From the NCBI RefSeq assembly GCF_036985595.1, contig NZ_BTPU01000025.1, positions 62,001 to 126,000 on the forward strand: a stretch of 64,000 nt of DNA, read 5' to 3'. Shown here piece by piece: positions 34,342 to 43,013 of this stretch (positions within the stretch are counted from its first letter, which is position 1; the number at the start of each line of letters is the position of its first letter). The DNA comes from Vallitalea maricola. GTDB taxonomy: Bacteria > Bacillota > Clostridia > Lachnospirales > Vallitaleaceae. The notes under the pieces were generated by a model. The model saw nothing but the letters and a program-made list of their open reading frames with translations, did no database searches and was not told the origin of the DNA. The position numbers and the translations under genes are program-made.

Positions 34342-34937
34342 GAAATTAAATCCCCTCCAAGACATTCACATAAGCAATCTGCACATATGAGTTGTGAACA
34401 GCATCCACAAGCATCTGAATTATTGTTCCCTCTATTATATTGATATGCTCTAGTATTATATCCATTCTGAACATTTTGAAGTCTTGTTAAATGGTTTCTG
34501 TACTCTATATTGTTTGGAGACATATTTACAGCTGTTCTAGCATATTCGAATCCTTGGTTGGTATAGCCTGTGCCAACAAGACAGATACTCATTAAATAAT
34601 ACCATTCAGCATTTTTATCACTCATAGCATTAAGCATATTCATTGCATCTTGGAATCTTCTAACTTGAATATAACTTCTTACATTCATATATTCTGAAGA
34701 TGTATACCCAGAACCTGAATTACTGCTGCTATAATTTGAATTTGTATAGTCATTATTGTTCATTAGCGATTCATACGCTTCTTGAACTTCTCTGAATTTC
34801 TCTTCTGCAAGATCGTTTAATGGGTTGTCTGCATATCTATCTGGGTGATATTTTTTTGCTAATTCCCTATACGCTTTTTTTATTTCATCTTTACTTGCTC
34901 CTCTTTCTATTCCTAATACTTCATAAGGGTCTCTCAT
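34332..34937 (-). CDS. J-domain protein with Cys-rich tail
   Basis: This 201-residue DnaJ-related co-chaperone has an N-terminal J domain (DPYEVLGIERGASKDEIKKA, with the HPD motif in KYHPDRY, residues 1-65), then a Ser/Asn/Gly/Tyr-rich linker (about 70-90), a helical, TPR-like stretch (about 90-150), and a short tail (about 178-201) with nine Cys in about 24 residues (ACGCC, CADCLCEC, SCC). There is no DnaJ zinc domain of the usual CxxCxGxG type. The J domain should stimulate DnaK; the Cys tail suggests metal or membrane attachment. CTAGGAGGA precedes the ATG. Confidence 0.88.
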   Translation of the reverse strand: MRDPYEVLGIERGASKDEIKKAYRELAKKYHPDRYADNPLNDLAEEKFREVQEAYESLMNNNDYTNSNYSSSNSGSGYTSSEYMNVRSYIQVRRFQDAMNMLNAMSDKNAEWYYLMSICLVGTGYTNQGFEYARTAVNMSPNNIEYRNHLTRLQNVQNGYNTRAYQYNRGNNNSDACGCCSQLICADCLCECLGGDLISCC

Positions 34938-34960
34938 TGTCTTTTCCTCCTAGTAAGAAT

Positions 34961-35812
34961 TTAATTGGTTTCTTCTAATCTTTTGCATTTATTACAATCA
35001 TCTTTGTCAAAAATAATTCTCATTCTATTTTTAATTCCAGAGTATATTATATTATCTAGAATAGGTTTTTCTTTTACCAAAGGTAATTTATCCAGTTCAC
35101 TATCCAAAAAAGATAAATTGAGGTTCAATAGGTTCTTAGCATACTCTTCTATGTTTTCTTCTTCACATAATAGAAATGGATTATAACTTTTATTTTTCTT
35201 ATCTTTCTCTATATCATCATAGGCATCTAAAATATAAATATATTTTCCCAAATATAATCCAATATTATTTAAATATTGTTTCCAATGGTCCTGTTTATAA
35301 ATCATAAGTTGTCCCATTAGATGTCCAAAAACATTTGATACCTTATCAATATCCTTACAATCAGCTTTTTCAAGTTCCTCTAATTCTTCTATAAATCTAA
35401 TTATCACTTCATCTTTCTCTGGATACTTTTTCTTAGCTTTTCTATACCCTCTATTAAATAACATCATTGCAAGAAGGCTTTTTATACTTCTTTCATCTTT
35501 CCAGTCATCTTTTAGATTATTATATGCTAACATAATATTAAGCGCTGCACAATATTCACTTACCTCATTATCTATCATAAGCTGTTTATTATGAGGATGA
35601 GCCACACATCTGCAATTAGAGCAATTATTTACAGGTTCATATAGAGACGTTAAAATGATAACCAGGTATGTCATATCATAATTCAATGTAAACCTGCTAA
35701 GATTTCCATAATTATGCTTCAACGCCATACACAATCCACAATAATATCCTTTGTATGTCATATATTCTCTTACTTTTAATTCAAGTTTATCAATCTGCAC
35801 ATATCCAAACAT
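34961..35812 (-). CDS. DUF5685 family protein
   Basis: The 283-residue protein begins MFGYVQIDKLELKVREY and has YYCGLCMALK, NCSNCRCVAHPHNK and a C-terminal DDCNKCKR, a set of paired Cys that could bind metal. The middle is helical, and DAYDDIEKD (about 215-223) resembles the Asp-rich motif of isoprenoid synthase folds, although no complete second motif is seen. The function is unknown. It is the first gene of the unit with the Cys-rich J protein and the membrane protein, 23 bases upstream of the J gene, and GAGAGGAC precedes the ATG. Confidence 0.82.
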   Translation of the reverse strand: MFGYVQIDKLELKVREYMTYKGYYCGLCMALKHNYGNLSRFTLNYDMTYLVIILTSLYEPVNNCSNCRCVAHPHNKQLMIDNEVSEYCAALNIMLAYNNLKDDWKDERSIKSLLAMMLFNRGYRKAKKKYPEKDEVIIRFIEELEELEKADCKDIDKVSNVFGHLMGQLMIYKQDHWKQYLNNIGLYLGKYIYILDAYDDIEKDKKNKSYNPFLLCEEENIEEYAKNLLNLNLSFLDSELDKLPLVKEKPILDNIIYSGIKNRMRIIFDKDDCNKCKRLEETN

Positions 35813-36306
35813 TTTAAGTCCTCTCTACTAATTTATTAAAACAATATAACACAAAATCAAGGTAACTATTAAGTTTTTTCCAAATAATACCGATATATTA
35901 TATACATAAATGACATTAAAAATCTTAATATTATTAGTATAAAGCATAAGTAATAAAAGCTCAACACTACAATTATTAATTTTTTGTGTACAATTTCTAT
36001 GTACTCCTGTCAAGGGAAGTTTCTAAAATTAAGCACATAAATATATAAATGCTATATCAAATTTTTATAAAAGAAATTTCATTTTATGTAAAAATCACGT
36101 TTAATATTTAAAAATATATTTTATAAGTTAAGATTGGCTTATTTTTAGGGCAAAATCGCTAGTATACTAACATTTTTATATAGCAATTTTTAACTATTAT
36201 AATATTTAATGAAATTAGCCCTTGCTTTTTTCTCCAATTATTGTAAAATAGGTGTTGTAGCAGATAAACCTTATACTAAAAATATAATAAAGTAGGGTGA
36301 TGAATT
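35813..36306. other. 494-bp intergenic region
   Basis: This gap separates the divergent DUF5685 and GntR genes. It is very AT-rich. TTGCTT and TAAAAT, 16 bp apart just before the GntR gene, could be its promoter. I see short inverted words (TGCTATAT and ATATAGCA, near 36051 and 36178) but no convincing operator or gene. Confidence 0.4.
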
Positions 36307-37065
36307 ATGGCAAGTATTGATAGTTTTAAAAAGTATACCGTTAACAAGTCAACTCCTATTCCTCTATACTTTCAATTCAAGAATATTTTGATTGAAATGA
36401 TGAAGGATGAAGTTTTAAAACCAGGTGATATGATACCTACTGAGTTTGAGCTATGTGATATTTATGGTATAAGCAGAACAACAATCAGACAAGCATTAAC
36501 TGAATTAGTTAATGAAGGTAAGTTTTATCGTGTAAAAGGTAGAGGTACTTTTGTTGCTCAAACCAAAATTAAACATGATTTTACTCAAAAAGCAGAGAGC
36601 TTTGATAATGAGATGTTACGAAATGGATATACCCCTAGTACTAAGGTTTTAGATTTTAAGGTAGTTTCCGCTACCCCAGAAGTTGCATCTGCTTTAAATC
36701 TCGCACCGAATACAGACGTTATCTATTTAAAGAGGCTCCGATTTGTAAATAATGAACCACTAATAATTTCTCAAACTTATTTACCTTATTCATTTTGTAA
36801 ACATATTCTCGATAATAATATGAATGAAGAATCACTATATAGCATACTATCTAGCAATATTAATACTAAAGTCTATAAAATAATTAAAAAAATGGAAGCT
36901 GTTGTTCCTACTAAGGAAGATTGTGAATTACTTGAAATCAATAAGACAACTGCAATACAATTATTTCATGTAAAAGGTTATAATAAATTTGAGACACCTG
37001 TAGAGTACACTGTCTCTAGATTTAGAGGAGATAAGAATATTTTCTCTGTAGAACAGTTTGTTTAG
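36307..37065 (+). CDS. GntR/HutC-family transcriptional regulator
   Basis: The 252-residue protein has an N-terminal winged helix (about 15-80; MIPTEFELCDIYGISRTTIR, VKGRGTFVA) and a C-terminal UTRA effector domain (about 95-245; ESFDNEMLRNGYTPSTKV, NEPLIISQTYLP, VEYTVSRFRGDK). HutC-type members sense sugars or amino-acid derivatives. The ATG has AGTAGGGTGA upstream. It stands alone, with a strong terminator after it, and no transport or catabolic operon adjoins it, so its target is not visible here. Confidence 0.93.
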   Translation: MASIDSFKKYTVNKSTPIPLYFQFKNILIEMMKDEVLKPGDMIPTEFELCDIYGISRTTIRQALTELVNEGKFYRVKGRGTFVAQTKIKHDFTQKAESFDNEMLRNGYTPSTKVLDFKVVSATPEVASALNLAPNTDVIYLKRLRFVNNEPLIISQTYLPYSFCKHILDNNMNEESLYSILSSNINTKVYKIIKKMEAVVPTKEDCELLEINKTTAIQLFHVKGYNKFETPVEYTVSRFRGDKNIFSVEQFV

Positions 37066-37083
37066 TAAACGGTAGGTATTTGT

Positions 37084-37113
37084 AAAAACCTCAGGTTAAT
37101 TCCTGAGGTTTTT
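37084..37113. terminator. Terminator after the GntR gene
   Basis: A perfect 12-bp stem (AAAAACCTCAGG with CCTGAGGTTTTT) follows the GntR stop. Its symmetry could also serve the convergent M42 peptidase gene. Confidence 0.9.
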
Positions 37114-37154
37114 ACTTTTATATGAGTTATTTTCTTACATATATCTTGTTTCAC

Positions 37155-38180
37155 TTATTTAACATACTCTGATAATAGTTTTAAGGTATTGAGAATGCCC
37201 TCTATATGAGTTCTTTCCATACCGTGAGATGCATGTACCCCTGGTCCAATAAGTGCCCCTCTGATGTTGTTTCCTGCACGCAGAGCAGCAGATGCATCTG
37301 AACCATAGTTAGGATAAACATCTAATGCATATCCAATCTTTTTATCTTTTGCAATGCTTACTAATTTATTAACCATATTATAGTCATAAGGTCCTGATGA
37401 ATCTTTTACACAGATAGATACGTCATGTTCAGTACAGCAAAGGTCATCCCCCATTGCACCCATATCTATTGCAATCATTTCTGTTATATCTTGTGGAATA
37501 TAAGAAGAACCATGTCCTACTTCTTCATATGTAGATATAAATATTTTTATAGTGTTATCAGGTATTATATTATTATCTTTTATGTATTTCATTAAAGCAA
37601 AAATAGTAGCTATCCCTGCTTTATCATCTAGATGTCTAGATTTTATATAACCACTTTTTGTTACCCTAACTCTAGGATCAAAAGCAATGAAGTTACCTAC
37701 TTCTATTCCTAATTTTTCTACATCTTCTTTTGATGTTACACTCTCATCTATTCTTACTTCCATATTTTCTTCTATCCTTTTATGCTCTGATGCGTCAGAA
37801 AATACGTGAACTGAAGGTTTTGTAGTTAGTATGGTACCGTCATATTCTTTACCGTCTCTTGTGAATATCTTGCAGTATTCGCCTTCTATACTGTTCATTA
37901 GATATCCGCCTATACTAGTGAACCTGATTGTTCCATTAGATTTAATGGATCTTACCATAGCTCCTAAAGTATCAACGTGAGCTGATAATCCTAGAACTTC
38001 TTTATTTTTACCTTCAATCTTTATGACTCCGCAGCCTTTGTTAGTGAATTCCATGTCATAACCCATGTCATTAGCTTCTTCTTTTATGAGTTTCATGATG
38101 TTTTGGCAAAATCCGCTGGGACTTTCCGTTTCCAGTATTTTTTTTAGAAAATCAAGAATGTAATCTTTGTACTTTTCCAT
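37155..38180 (-). CDS. M42 family aminopeptidase
   Basis: M42 peptidases are tetrahedral, two-metal cytosolic aminopeptidases (glutamyl aminopeptidase/FrvX/endoglucanase M relatives). The 341-residue product has LGLSAHVDTLGAMV (metal His and Asp), SRHLDDKAGIA (bridging Asp), STYEEVGHGSSY (catalytic Glu pair), AIDMGAMGDD and the final GVHASHGMERTH. GGAGATG precedes the ATG. It is the last gene of a minus-strand group with the MscS gene. Confidence 0.93.
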   Translation of the reverse strand: MEKYKDYILDFLKKILETESPSGFCQNIMKLIKEEANDMGYDMEFTNKGCGVIKIEGKNKEVLGLSAHVDTLGAMVRSIKSNGTIRFTSIGGYLMNSIEGEYCKIFTRDGKEYDGTILTTKPSVHVFSDASEHKRIEENMEVRIDESVTSKEDVEKLGIEVGNFIAFDPRVRVTKSGYIKSRHLDDKAGIATIFALMKYIKDNNIIPDNTIKIFISTYEEVGHGSSYIPQDITEMIAIDMGAMGDDLCCTEHDVSICVKDSSGPYDYNMVNKLVSIAKDKKIGYALDVYPNYGSDASAALRAGNNIRGALIGPGVHASHGMERTHIEGILNTLKLLSEYVK

Positions 38181-38243
38181 CTATACATCTCCTCTGGTAA
38201 AAATATTTTATATTAGTGAATTCATATCATTAATGAATTCACT

Positions 38244-39095
38244 TTACTTGGCAATCTTACCTTCATTATTAACAATGTTTACATCCATATGTGGATAAGG
38301 TATTGAGATATTTTCTTCATCAAACTTAATCTTAATCTGTTCTATCAGGTCAAACTTCACCTGTAGATAATCTTTTGTTTTACACCATACCAATACAGCA
38401 AAATTAACTGAACTATCTCCATGTTCGCTAATATTAATGTATGGTTCTCTATCCTTAAGTATGAGAGCATGTTTCTCAATAACTTCTTTTATTGCCCTTT
38501 TAACAGCAAAAGTATCCTCTTCATAAGCTACACCAAAAGTCAAATCAACCCTTCTGATATCCATTGTTGAATGATTTATAATACTGCTGTTGGATAAACT
38601 TCCATTAGGTACAGTTATCACTTTATTGTCTCTTGTTCTTAATGTTGTATAGAACACTTGAATATCTTCTACTATACCCTCATGTCCAAATGCTTTTTCT
38701 TCAATGAAATCTCCTACTTTGAATGGTCTCAATAATAATATTAAGATTCCTCCTGTAAGGTTAGCAAGACTTCCTTGTAAAGCCATACCAACACCAATAC
38801 CAGTTGCTCCAATAACTGCTATAAGAGAAGTGGTTGGAATAGCTAGATTTTCCATTATGATGATACCAAGTAATATCTTCAATATTAATCTTGTTGCTGA
38901 TAACAAGAATTTTGATAATGATACATCTACTTTTGATTTGTTCAAGAACTTCTCAATAAGTTTAACCAAATATTTAATAACTTTTAATCCAACAATTAAG
39001 ATAACAAAACTCATTAAGATTTTGAAACCATATGCTGTCAATATTTCTAGAGCCTTAACTTTGATATTGTCTAACTGCTTCATAACTGTGTCCAT
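38244..39095 (-). CDS. Small-conductance mechanosensitive channel (MscS family)
   Basis: These channels open under membrane tension and release solutes on osmotic downshock. The 283-residue protein has three membrane helices (about 20-42, 62-85, 90-125). The pore-lining third helix is Gly/Ala-rich (VIGATGIGVGMALQGSLANLTGGI), followed by the beta domain (PFKVGDFIE, VITVPNGSLSNSSIINHS) and an alpha-beta C-terminal cage. GAAAGGAAGAC precedes the ATG. It follows the 617-residue membrane-anchored protein and precedes the M42 peptidase. Confidence 0.95.
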   Translation of the reverse strand: MDTVMKQLDNIKVKALEILTAYGFKILMSFVILIVGLKVIKYLVKLIEKFLNKSKVDVSLSKFLLSATRLILKILLGIIIMENLAIPTTSLIAVIGATGIGVGMALQGSLANLTGGILILLLRPFKVGDFIEEKAFGHEGIVEDIQVFYTTLRTRDNKVITVPNGSLSNSSIINHSTMDIRRVDLTFGVAYEEDTFAVKRAIKEVIEKHALILKDREPYINISEHGDSSVNFAVLVWCKTKDYLQVKFDLIEQIKIKFDEENISIPYPHMDVNIVNNEGKIAK

Positions 39096-39139
39096 AATGT
39101 CTTCCTTTCTTTAGTAATTTACTAATCCATAAAAAAATA

Positions 39140-40993
39140 TTATTTATTGATTAGTTTTGCATCATCTTTGTCATTATTTTTATCTTGTAATAATATAAGT
39201 GGAGATATATCTCTCCATTTATTTATTGCTGTTTCTTTTTTATAGACTTTATCCAAATAAGAATATTTTATTGAAAATACGTATTCTTCGTCATTAGTCA
39301 ATTTTATAGAAATGTATTTACCATCATAAGAACAGTATTCTATTCCTACTTCTTTTCTGTCAGGTATTATATCTCTATATTCCAATTGGTCTAGTACAGC
39401 ATTTATATCTTTGTCTGATAGACTATATATGTTATCTTCAATAAAATTATCAGTTATAGTTCTTATATTAAATCCTGGATGATTAATACTAAAAGTATAT
39501 AAATCATTAATACCTTTATCTACAATCTTCCATGTCTCTTTCTTTTCCAGAGCAAATCTCTCATAGCTTTGATAATTATTAGAATTTGAGGCTATTACAA
39601 AAGCATATCTACCATCAGTATTCATATATCTTATAAATACCTCTGAGGCAAAATATTCTTTTATACTCTTTTCAATATCTTCATCATAAAATACTTTTGT
39701 CTCTAGCGGTTTCTGGAATTGGTAACCTAAATAATCTTTTTCATCAATAAAATCATAGTTCATCTTATCAACCACTGCATATTTATTATCATCTATCTTA
39801 TATGCAATTATATAATTTTTATCTGCATAATTATATAAAAAATTCATCTTGTCATAGACATCTTCTGGTATATCAAGATTATATTTAACGATTATATCTT
39901 TTATAAAAACAGATACATCTTTGTCTATGTCATAAGGATTATTTAAGTAAACTACGTACTCATTCTTAGGCAGTTTTTCTACTTGGTCAAGTAATAAAGT
40001 ACAATAATTTTTGATTTTACCTAAAATAAGCTTGTTCTTCTCATTTGTTATGTCTTTTTTACTATAATGAGTAATATATTTTCCAAAATTATTAAGAACG
40101 TAATCAATTTTATTCTCATCTGTCAGTATTAATATATTTTTTATTAGTTCTTCGTCTCCTATGAGTATATCTGTCAATATCATTTCTATATCTTCAGTTG
40201 ATATTATTTCTTTATCAATGATATCTAAAACTTTTCCTCGAGTATTGTCATTATCATTTTTATATATACCATAGAGTTCATCACTTTTAACCTTAGCAAT
40301 GTCCGCTAGTAATTGTTTAGTTCTCGCTTCATCAATGACTAAATCTATAACTACTTTGTCTGAATCCATATTGATGCTATGGATAGTTGCTATGTCTGGT
40401 ATATTAAAGTCATCTAAGCTTATATTTAATATCTCTTTGTTCTCAATCAACTTAGCCTTTATAGTTTCTTCTATAGATTTAGGTAGTGATAAAAAGTTCT
40501 TGTTTCTAAGTTTCATGTTGGTAAAATTAATTTGTATCTCTCTATTGTCGTTATCTAGAGTTACATCCATGGATATTGGTATATTGATGCCATGTATAGT
40601 AGTGTTAATGTATGCTTTATTTTCATTAGTATCAATAAAGCCATTATTTATAATGTAACCATTTTGTATACTCATCTCTTCAATCTTATGATTAAATGCT
40701 GTTGTTAGAACGTCTATTGGTATCTCTATAGATACATTATTTTCTTTTATCTCAATAATCTTTCCTAAATCTCTATCATTAAAATATCCACCTAATTCTA
40801 TTTGATTGAAAGCAACTGTAAACGATGAATTATGCAAATATATTAATAGGAATCCTATAAATAATACAATAATTGTCAGAAACCCCAGACCAATCCTAAG
40901 AGACCTTTTATATATTATTTTCTTATCTATAGTCTTGGTATCCTTCAAATCTTTAGTGTCACTTTCCTTTTCTTTTTTTCCCATTGATATCAT
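39140..40993 (-). CDS. Unknown membrane-anchored extracytoplasmic protein
   Basis: I do not recognise this 617-residue protein. A basic cytoplasmic start is followed by one membrane helix (about 32-55), then a long extracytoplasmic part. The first third (about 60-200) is beta-rich with a repeated short-strand style (NNVSIEIPIDVLTTAF, NTTIHGINIPISMDVTL). The middle is helical, with few Cys. The end is polar. The AGGAGG site lies 27 bases before the ATG, with an 8-bp hairpin between, so the hairpin may bring them together; there is an in-frame stop just upstream, which rules out an earlier start. It sits above the mscS gene. Confidence 0.7.
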   Translation of the reverse strand: MISMGKKEKESDTKDLKDTKTIDKKIIYKRSLRIGLGFLTIIVLFIGFLLIYLHNSSFTVAFNQIELGGYFNDRDLGKIIEIKENNVSIEIPIDVLTTAFNHKIEEMSIQNGYIINNGFIDTNENKAYINTTIHGINIPISMDVTLDNDNREIQINFTNMKLRNKNFLSLPKSIEETIKAKLIENKEILNISLDDFNIPDIATIHSINMDSDKVVIDLVIDEARTKQLLADIAKVKSDELYGIYKNDNDNTRGKVLDIIDKEIISTEDIEMILTDILIGDEELIKNILILTDENKIDYVLNNFGKYITHYSKKDITNEKNKLILGKIKNYCTLLLDQVEKLPKNEYVVYLNNPYDIDKDVSVFIKDIIVKYNLDIPEDVYDKMNFLYNYADKNYIIAYKIDDNKYAVVDKMNYDFIDEKDYLGYQFQKPLETKVFYDEDIEKSIKEYFASEVFIRYMNTDGRYAFVIASNSNNYQSYERFALEKKETWKIVDKGINDLYTFSINHPGFNIRTITDNFIEDNIYSLSDKDINAVLDQLEYRDIIPDRKEVGIEYCSYDGKYISIKLTNDEEYVFSIKYSYLDKVYKKETAINKWRDISPLILLQDKNNDKDDAKLINK

Positions 40994-41026
40994 TACTTTG
41001 TTTTAATCTAACAAAGTTAACCTCCT
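40993..41026 (-). promoter_or_regulatory. Ribosome site bridged by an RNA hairpin
   Basis: On the minus strand AGGAGG (41021-41026) is followed by a perfect 8-bp stem, ACTTTGTT (41010-41017) with AACAAAGT (40995-41002), and then the ATG at 40993. Folding leaves only about 4 unpaired bases between site and start. Similar bridging is known in phage T4 genes; its use here is inferred. Confidence 0.55.
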
Positions 41027-41228
41027 AATAATTATTCCTATCATAGATACTCTTATTTGGATACGAGTATATTATATAGTTTGTTTTCCTATAAAACAAG
41101 TAAGTTTTATTATAATTATCGCCAAATTTACTTTAATTTACAATAATTATATGAAAAAACTTCAATAACAGGAGGCATCACCCCTAATATATCAATTCAG
41201 CAGGTAATTTTACAGCATAAAATTAAAA

Positions 41229-41257
41229 AACCCGTAATTCCTATTGGAAAAACGAGT
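41229..41257 (-). terminator. Terminator after asnS
   Basis: The minus strand shows a hairpin with stem AACTCGT/ACGGGTT plus CC/GG at the tip, followed by six T, about 34 bases past the asnS stop. Confidence 0.75.
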
Positions 41258-41290
41258 TTATATTATATAAGGTAGTCTTGGCAGACTATT

Positions 41291-42682
41291 TTAGATATCA
41301 CAATTATTTACTGTTCTAGGGAATGGGATTACGTCTCTTATGTTACTCATACCTGTTATATACATAATCATACGTTCAAATCCTAATCCGAATCCAGCAT
41401 GGTTGCATCCGCCGTATTTTCTTATATCTAGATACCACCAGTAATCTTCTTCTTTTAATCCTGATTCTTTCATCTTGGATATTAGTTTATCGTAGTCTTC
41501 TTCTCTTTGGCTACCACCGATGATTTCACCAACACCTGGAACTAATAGGTCCATAGCTGCAACTGTCTTATTATCTTCATTCAACTTCATATAGAAAGCT
41601 TTTATTTCTTTTGGATAGTCGATGACGAATACAGGTTTTTTGAATACTTTTTCAGTTATATATCTTTCATGCTCTGTTTGGAGATCTGCTCCCCATTTTA
41701 CAGGATAATCAAATTTCTCTCCACTTTTTTCTAGAAGCTCAACTGCTTCAGTATAAGTAATTCTCTCAAATTTATTGTTAAGTACATTATCAAGTCTTTC
41801 TGACAAACCTTTGTCAATAAATTTATTGAAGAATTCCATTTCTTCTGGAGCATTTTCTTTAACATAAGTAATGATGTATTTGATCATTTCTTCTGCTATA
41901 TCCATATCATCAATCAAATCAGCAAATGCCATCTCTGGTTCAATCATCCAGAATTCTGCTGCATGTCTTGCAGTGTTAGAATTTTCTGCTCTGAATGTTG
42001 GACCGAATGTATATACATTTCTAAATGCCATTGCATAAGTTTCAACATTAAGCTGACCACTAACTGTAAGATTAGTCTCTTTTCCAAAGAAATCTAGTTT
42101 GTTGTCAATATTACCCTCTTCGTCTTTTGGAACGCTATTCAAATCAAGTGTAGTAGCTCTGAACATTTCTCCTGCTCCCTCACAGTCACTACCTGTAAGA
42201 ATTGGAGTATGAACATATACGAATCCTTTATCTGAGAAGAATCGATGTATTGCCTGAGCCACAACAGAACGTATTCTGAATACCGCTGCAAAAGTGTTAG
42301 TTCTTGGTCTAAGATGTGAAATGGTTCTTAGATATTCAAATGTATGTCTTTTCTTTTGTAATGGATAGTCTGGTGTTGATGCGCCTTCTATCTGTACGTC
42401 TGTTGCTTGCATTTCAAAAGGTTGTTTAGCACCTGGTGTCTCAATAAATTTACCTTTTACAATAATTGATGAACCAACATTCAACTTAGATAGTTCATCA
42501 AAGTTTTCTAATTCGTTATTAATTACTACTTGAAGATTATTAAAAAATGTCCCATCATTAAGAATAATGAATCCAAAGGCTTTTGAAGCTCTAACGCTTC
42601 TTATCCAACCTGAGACTGTTATTTCTTTATCTGTATATTGGCTGGTATTTCTAAATAATTCTTTAACTGATGTATATTTCAT
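41291..42682 (-). CDS. asnS: Asparaginyl-tRNA synthetase
   Basis: AsnRS charges tRNA-Asn. The 463-residue class IIb enzyme has the OB-fold anticodon-binding domain (about 1-110; TVSGWIRSVRASKAFGFIIL), motif 2 (FGPTFRAENSNTARHAAEFWMIE) and motif 3 (GLGFERMIMYITG) with the GGCNHAGFG-type element before it. The ATG at 42682 is chosen for AAGGAAGGAGA just upstream; an ATG 7 codons earlier would contain the site. No T-box leader is seen; a TGGTATAAT extended -10 lies about 36 bases before the start, so the leader is short. Confidence 0.96.
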   Translation of the reverse strand: MKYTSVKELFRNTSQYTDKEITVSGWIRSVRASKAFGFIILNDGTFFNNLQVVINNELENFDELSKLNVGSSIIVKGKFIETPGAKQPFEMQATDVQIEGASTPDYPLQKKRHTFEYLRTISHLRPRTNTFAAVFRIRSVVAQAIHRFFSDKGFVYVHTPILTGSDCEGAGEMFRATTLDLNSVPKDEEGNIDNKLDFFGKETNLTVSGQLNVETYAMAFRNVYTFGPTFRAENSNTARHAAEFWMIEPEMAFADLIDDMDIAEEMIKYIITYVKENAPEEMEFFNKFIDKGLSERLDNVLNNKFERITYTEAVELLEKSGEKFDYPVKWGADLQTEHERYITEKVFKKPVFVIDYPKEIKAFYMKLNEDNKTVAAMDLLVPGVGEIIGGSQREEDYDKLISKMKESGLKEEDYWWYLDIRKYGGCNHAGFGLGFERMIMYITGMSNIRDVIPFPRTVNNCDI

Positions 42683-42717
42683 TATAGTTCTCCTTCCTTT
42701 CAAACTTTCTAATTGGT

Positions 42718-42726
42718 ATTATACCA
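42718..42726 (-). promoter_or_regulatory. Extended -10 promoter of asnS
   Basis: TGGTATAAT on the minus strand (TATAAT at 42718-42723) lies about 36 bases before the asnS start, too close for a T-box leader. No clear -35 is visible. Confidence 0.55.
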
Positions 42727-42819
42727 TAGTCATTCAAATTTTTTTATATTTAAATGAATAATTTTTTACTTTGTAACTTAAATTATTAAAGTTATAAGTC
42801 TCCTAAATAATATTTATTA

Positions 42820-42868
42820 TAAGTATAACCAATTAACTTATTTTTTTTACCTAATTATGTTATACTTA
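42820..42868. promoter_or_regulatory. Inverted repeat between asnS and the M29 gene
   Basis: TAAGTATAAC (42820-42829) and GTTATACTTA (42859-42868) are perfect 10-bp arms in the divergent gap. Each contains TATACT, a -10-like hexamer, pointing in opposite directions. They may be mirrored promoters or an operator. Confidence 0.35.
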
Positions 42869-43013
42869 TTAGTAATTCACGGTGCAAAAACAAAGAAAAT
42901 TTAATATTGTTGTTTATATATAAAAGAATAGAAATTAATATAAAAACGATTCTTATATTACCGTGTACCACAAGAAAAGTTTACTATTTTAAAAAAGAAA
43001 GGACGGATATATA

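Noticed and set aside
35828..36013. Minus-strand 61-codon frame upstream of the DUF5685 gene
   Set aside because: No ribosome site, low-complexity translation, and it overlaps the likely leader region.
42683..43013. T-box riboswitch for asnS
   Set aside because: There is no T-box core or specifier-loop structure, and the likely promoter is only about 36 bases from the start.
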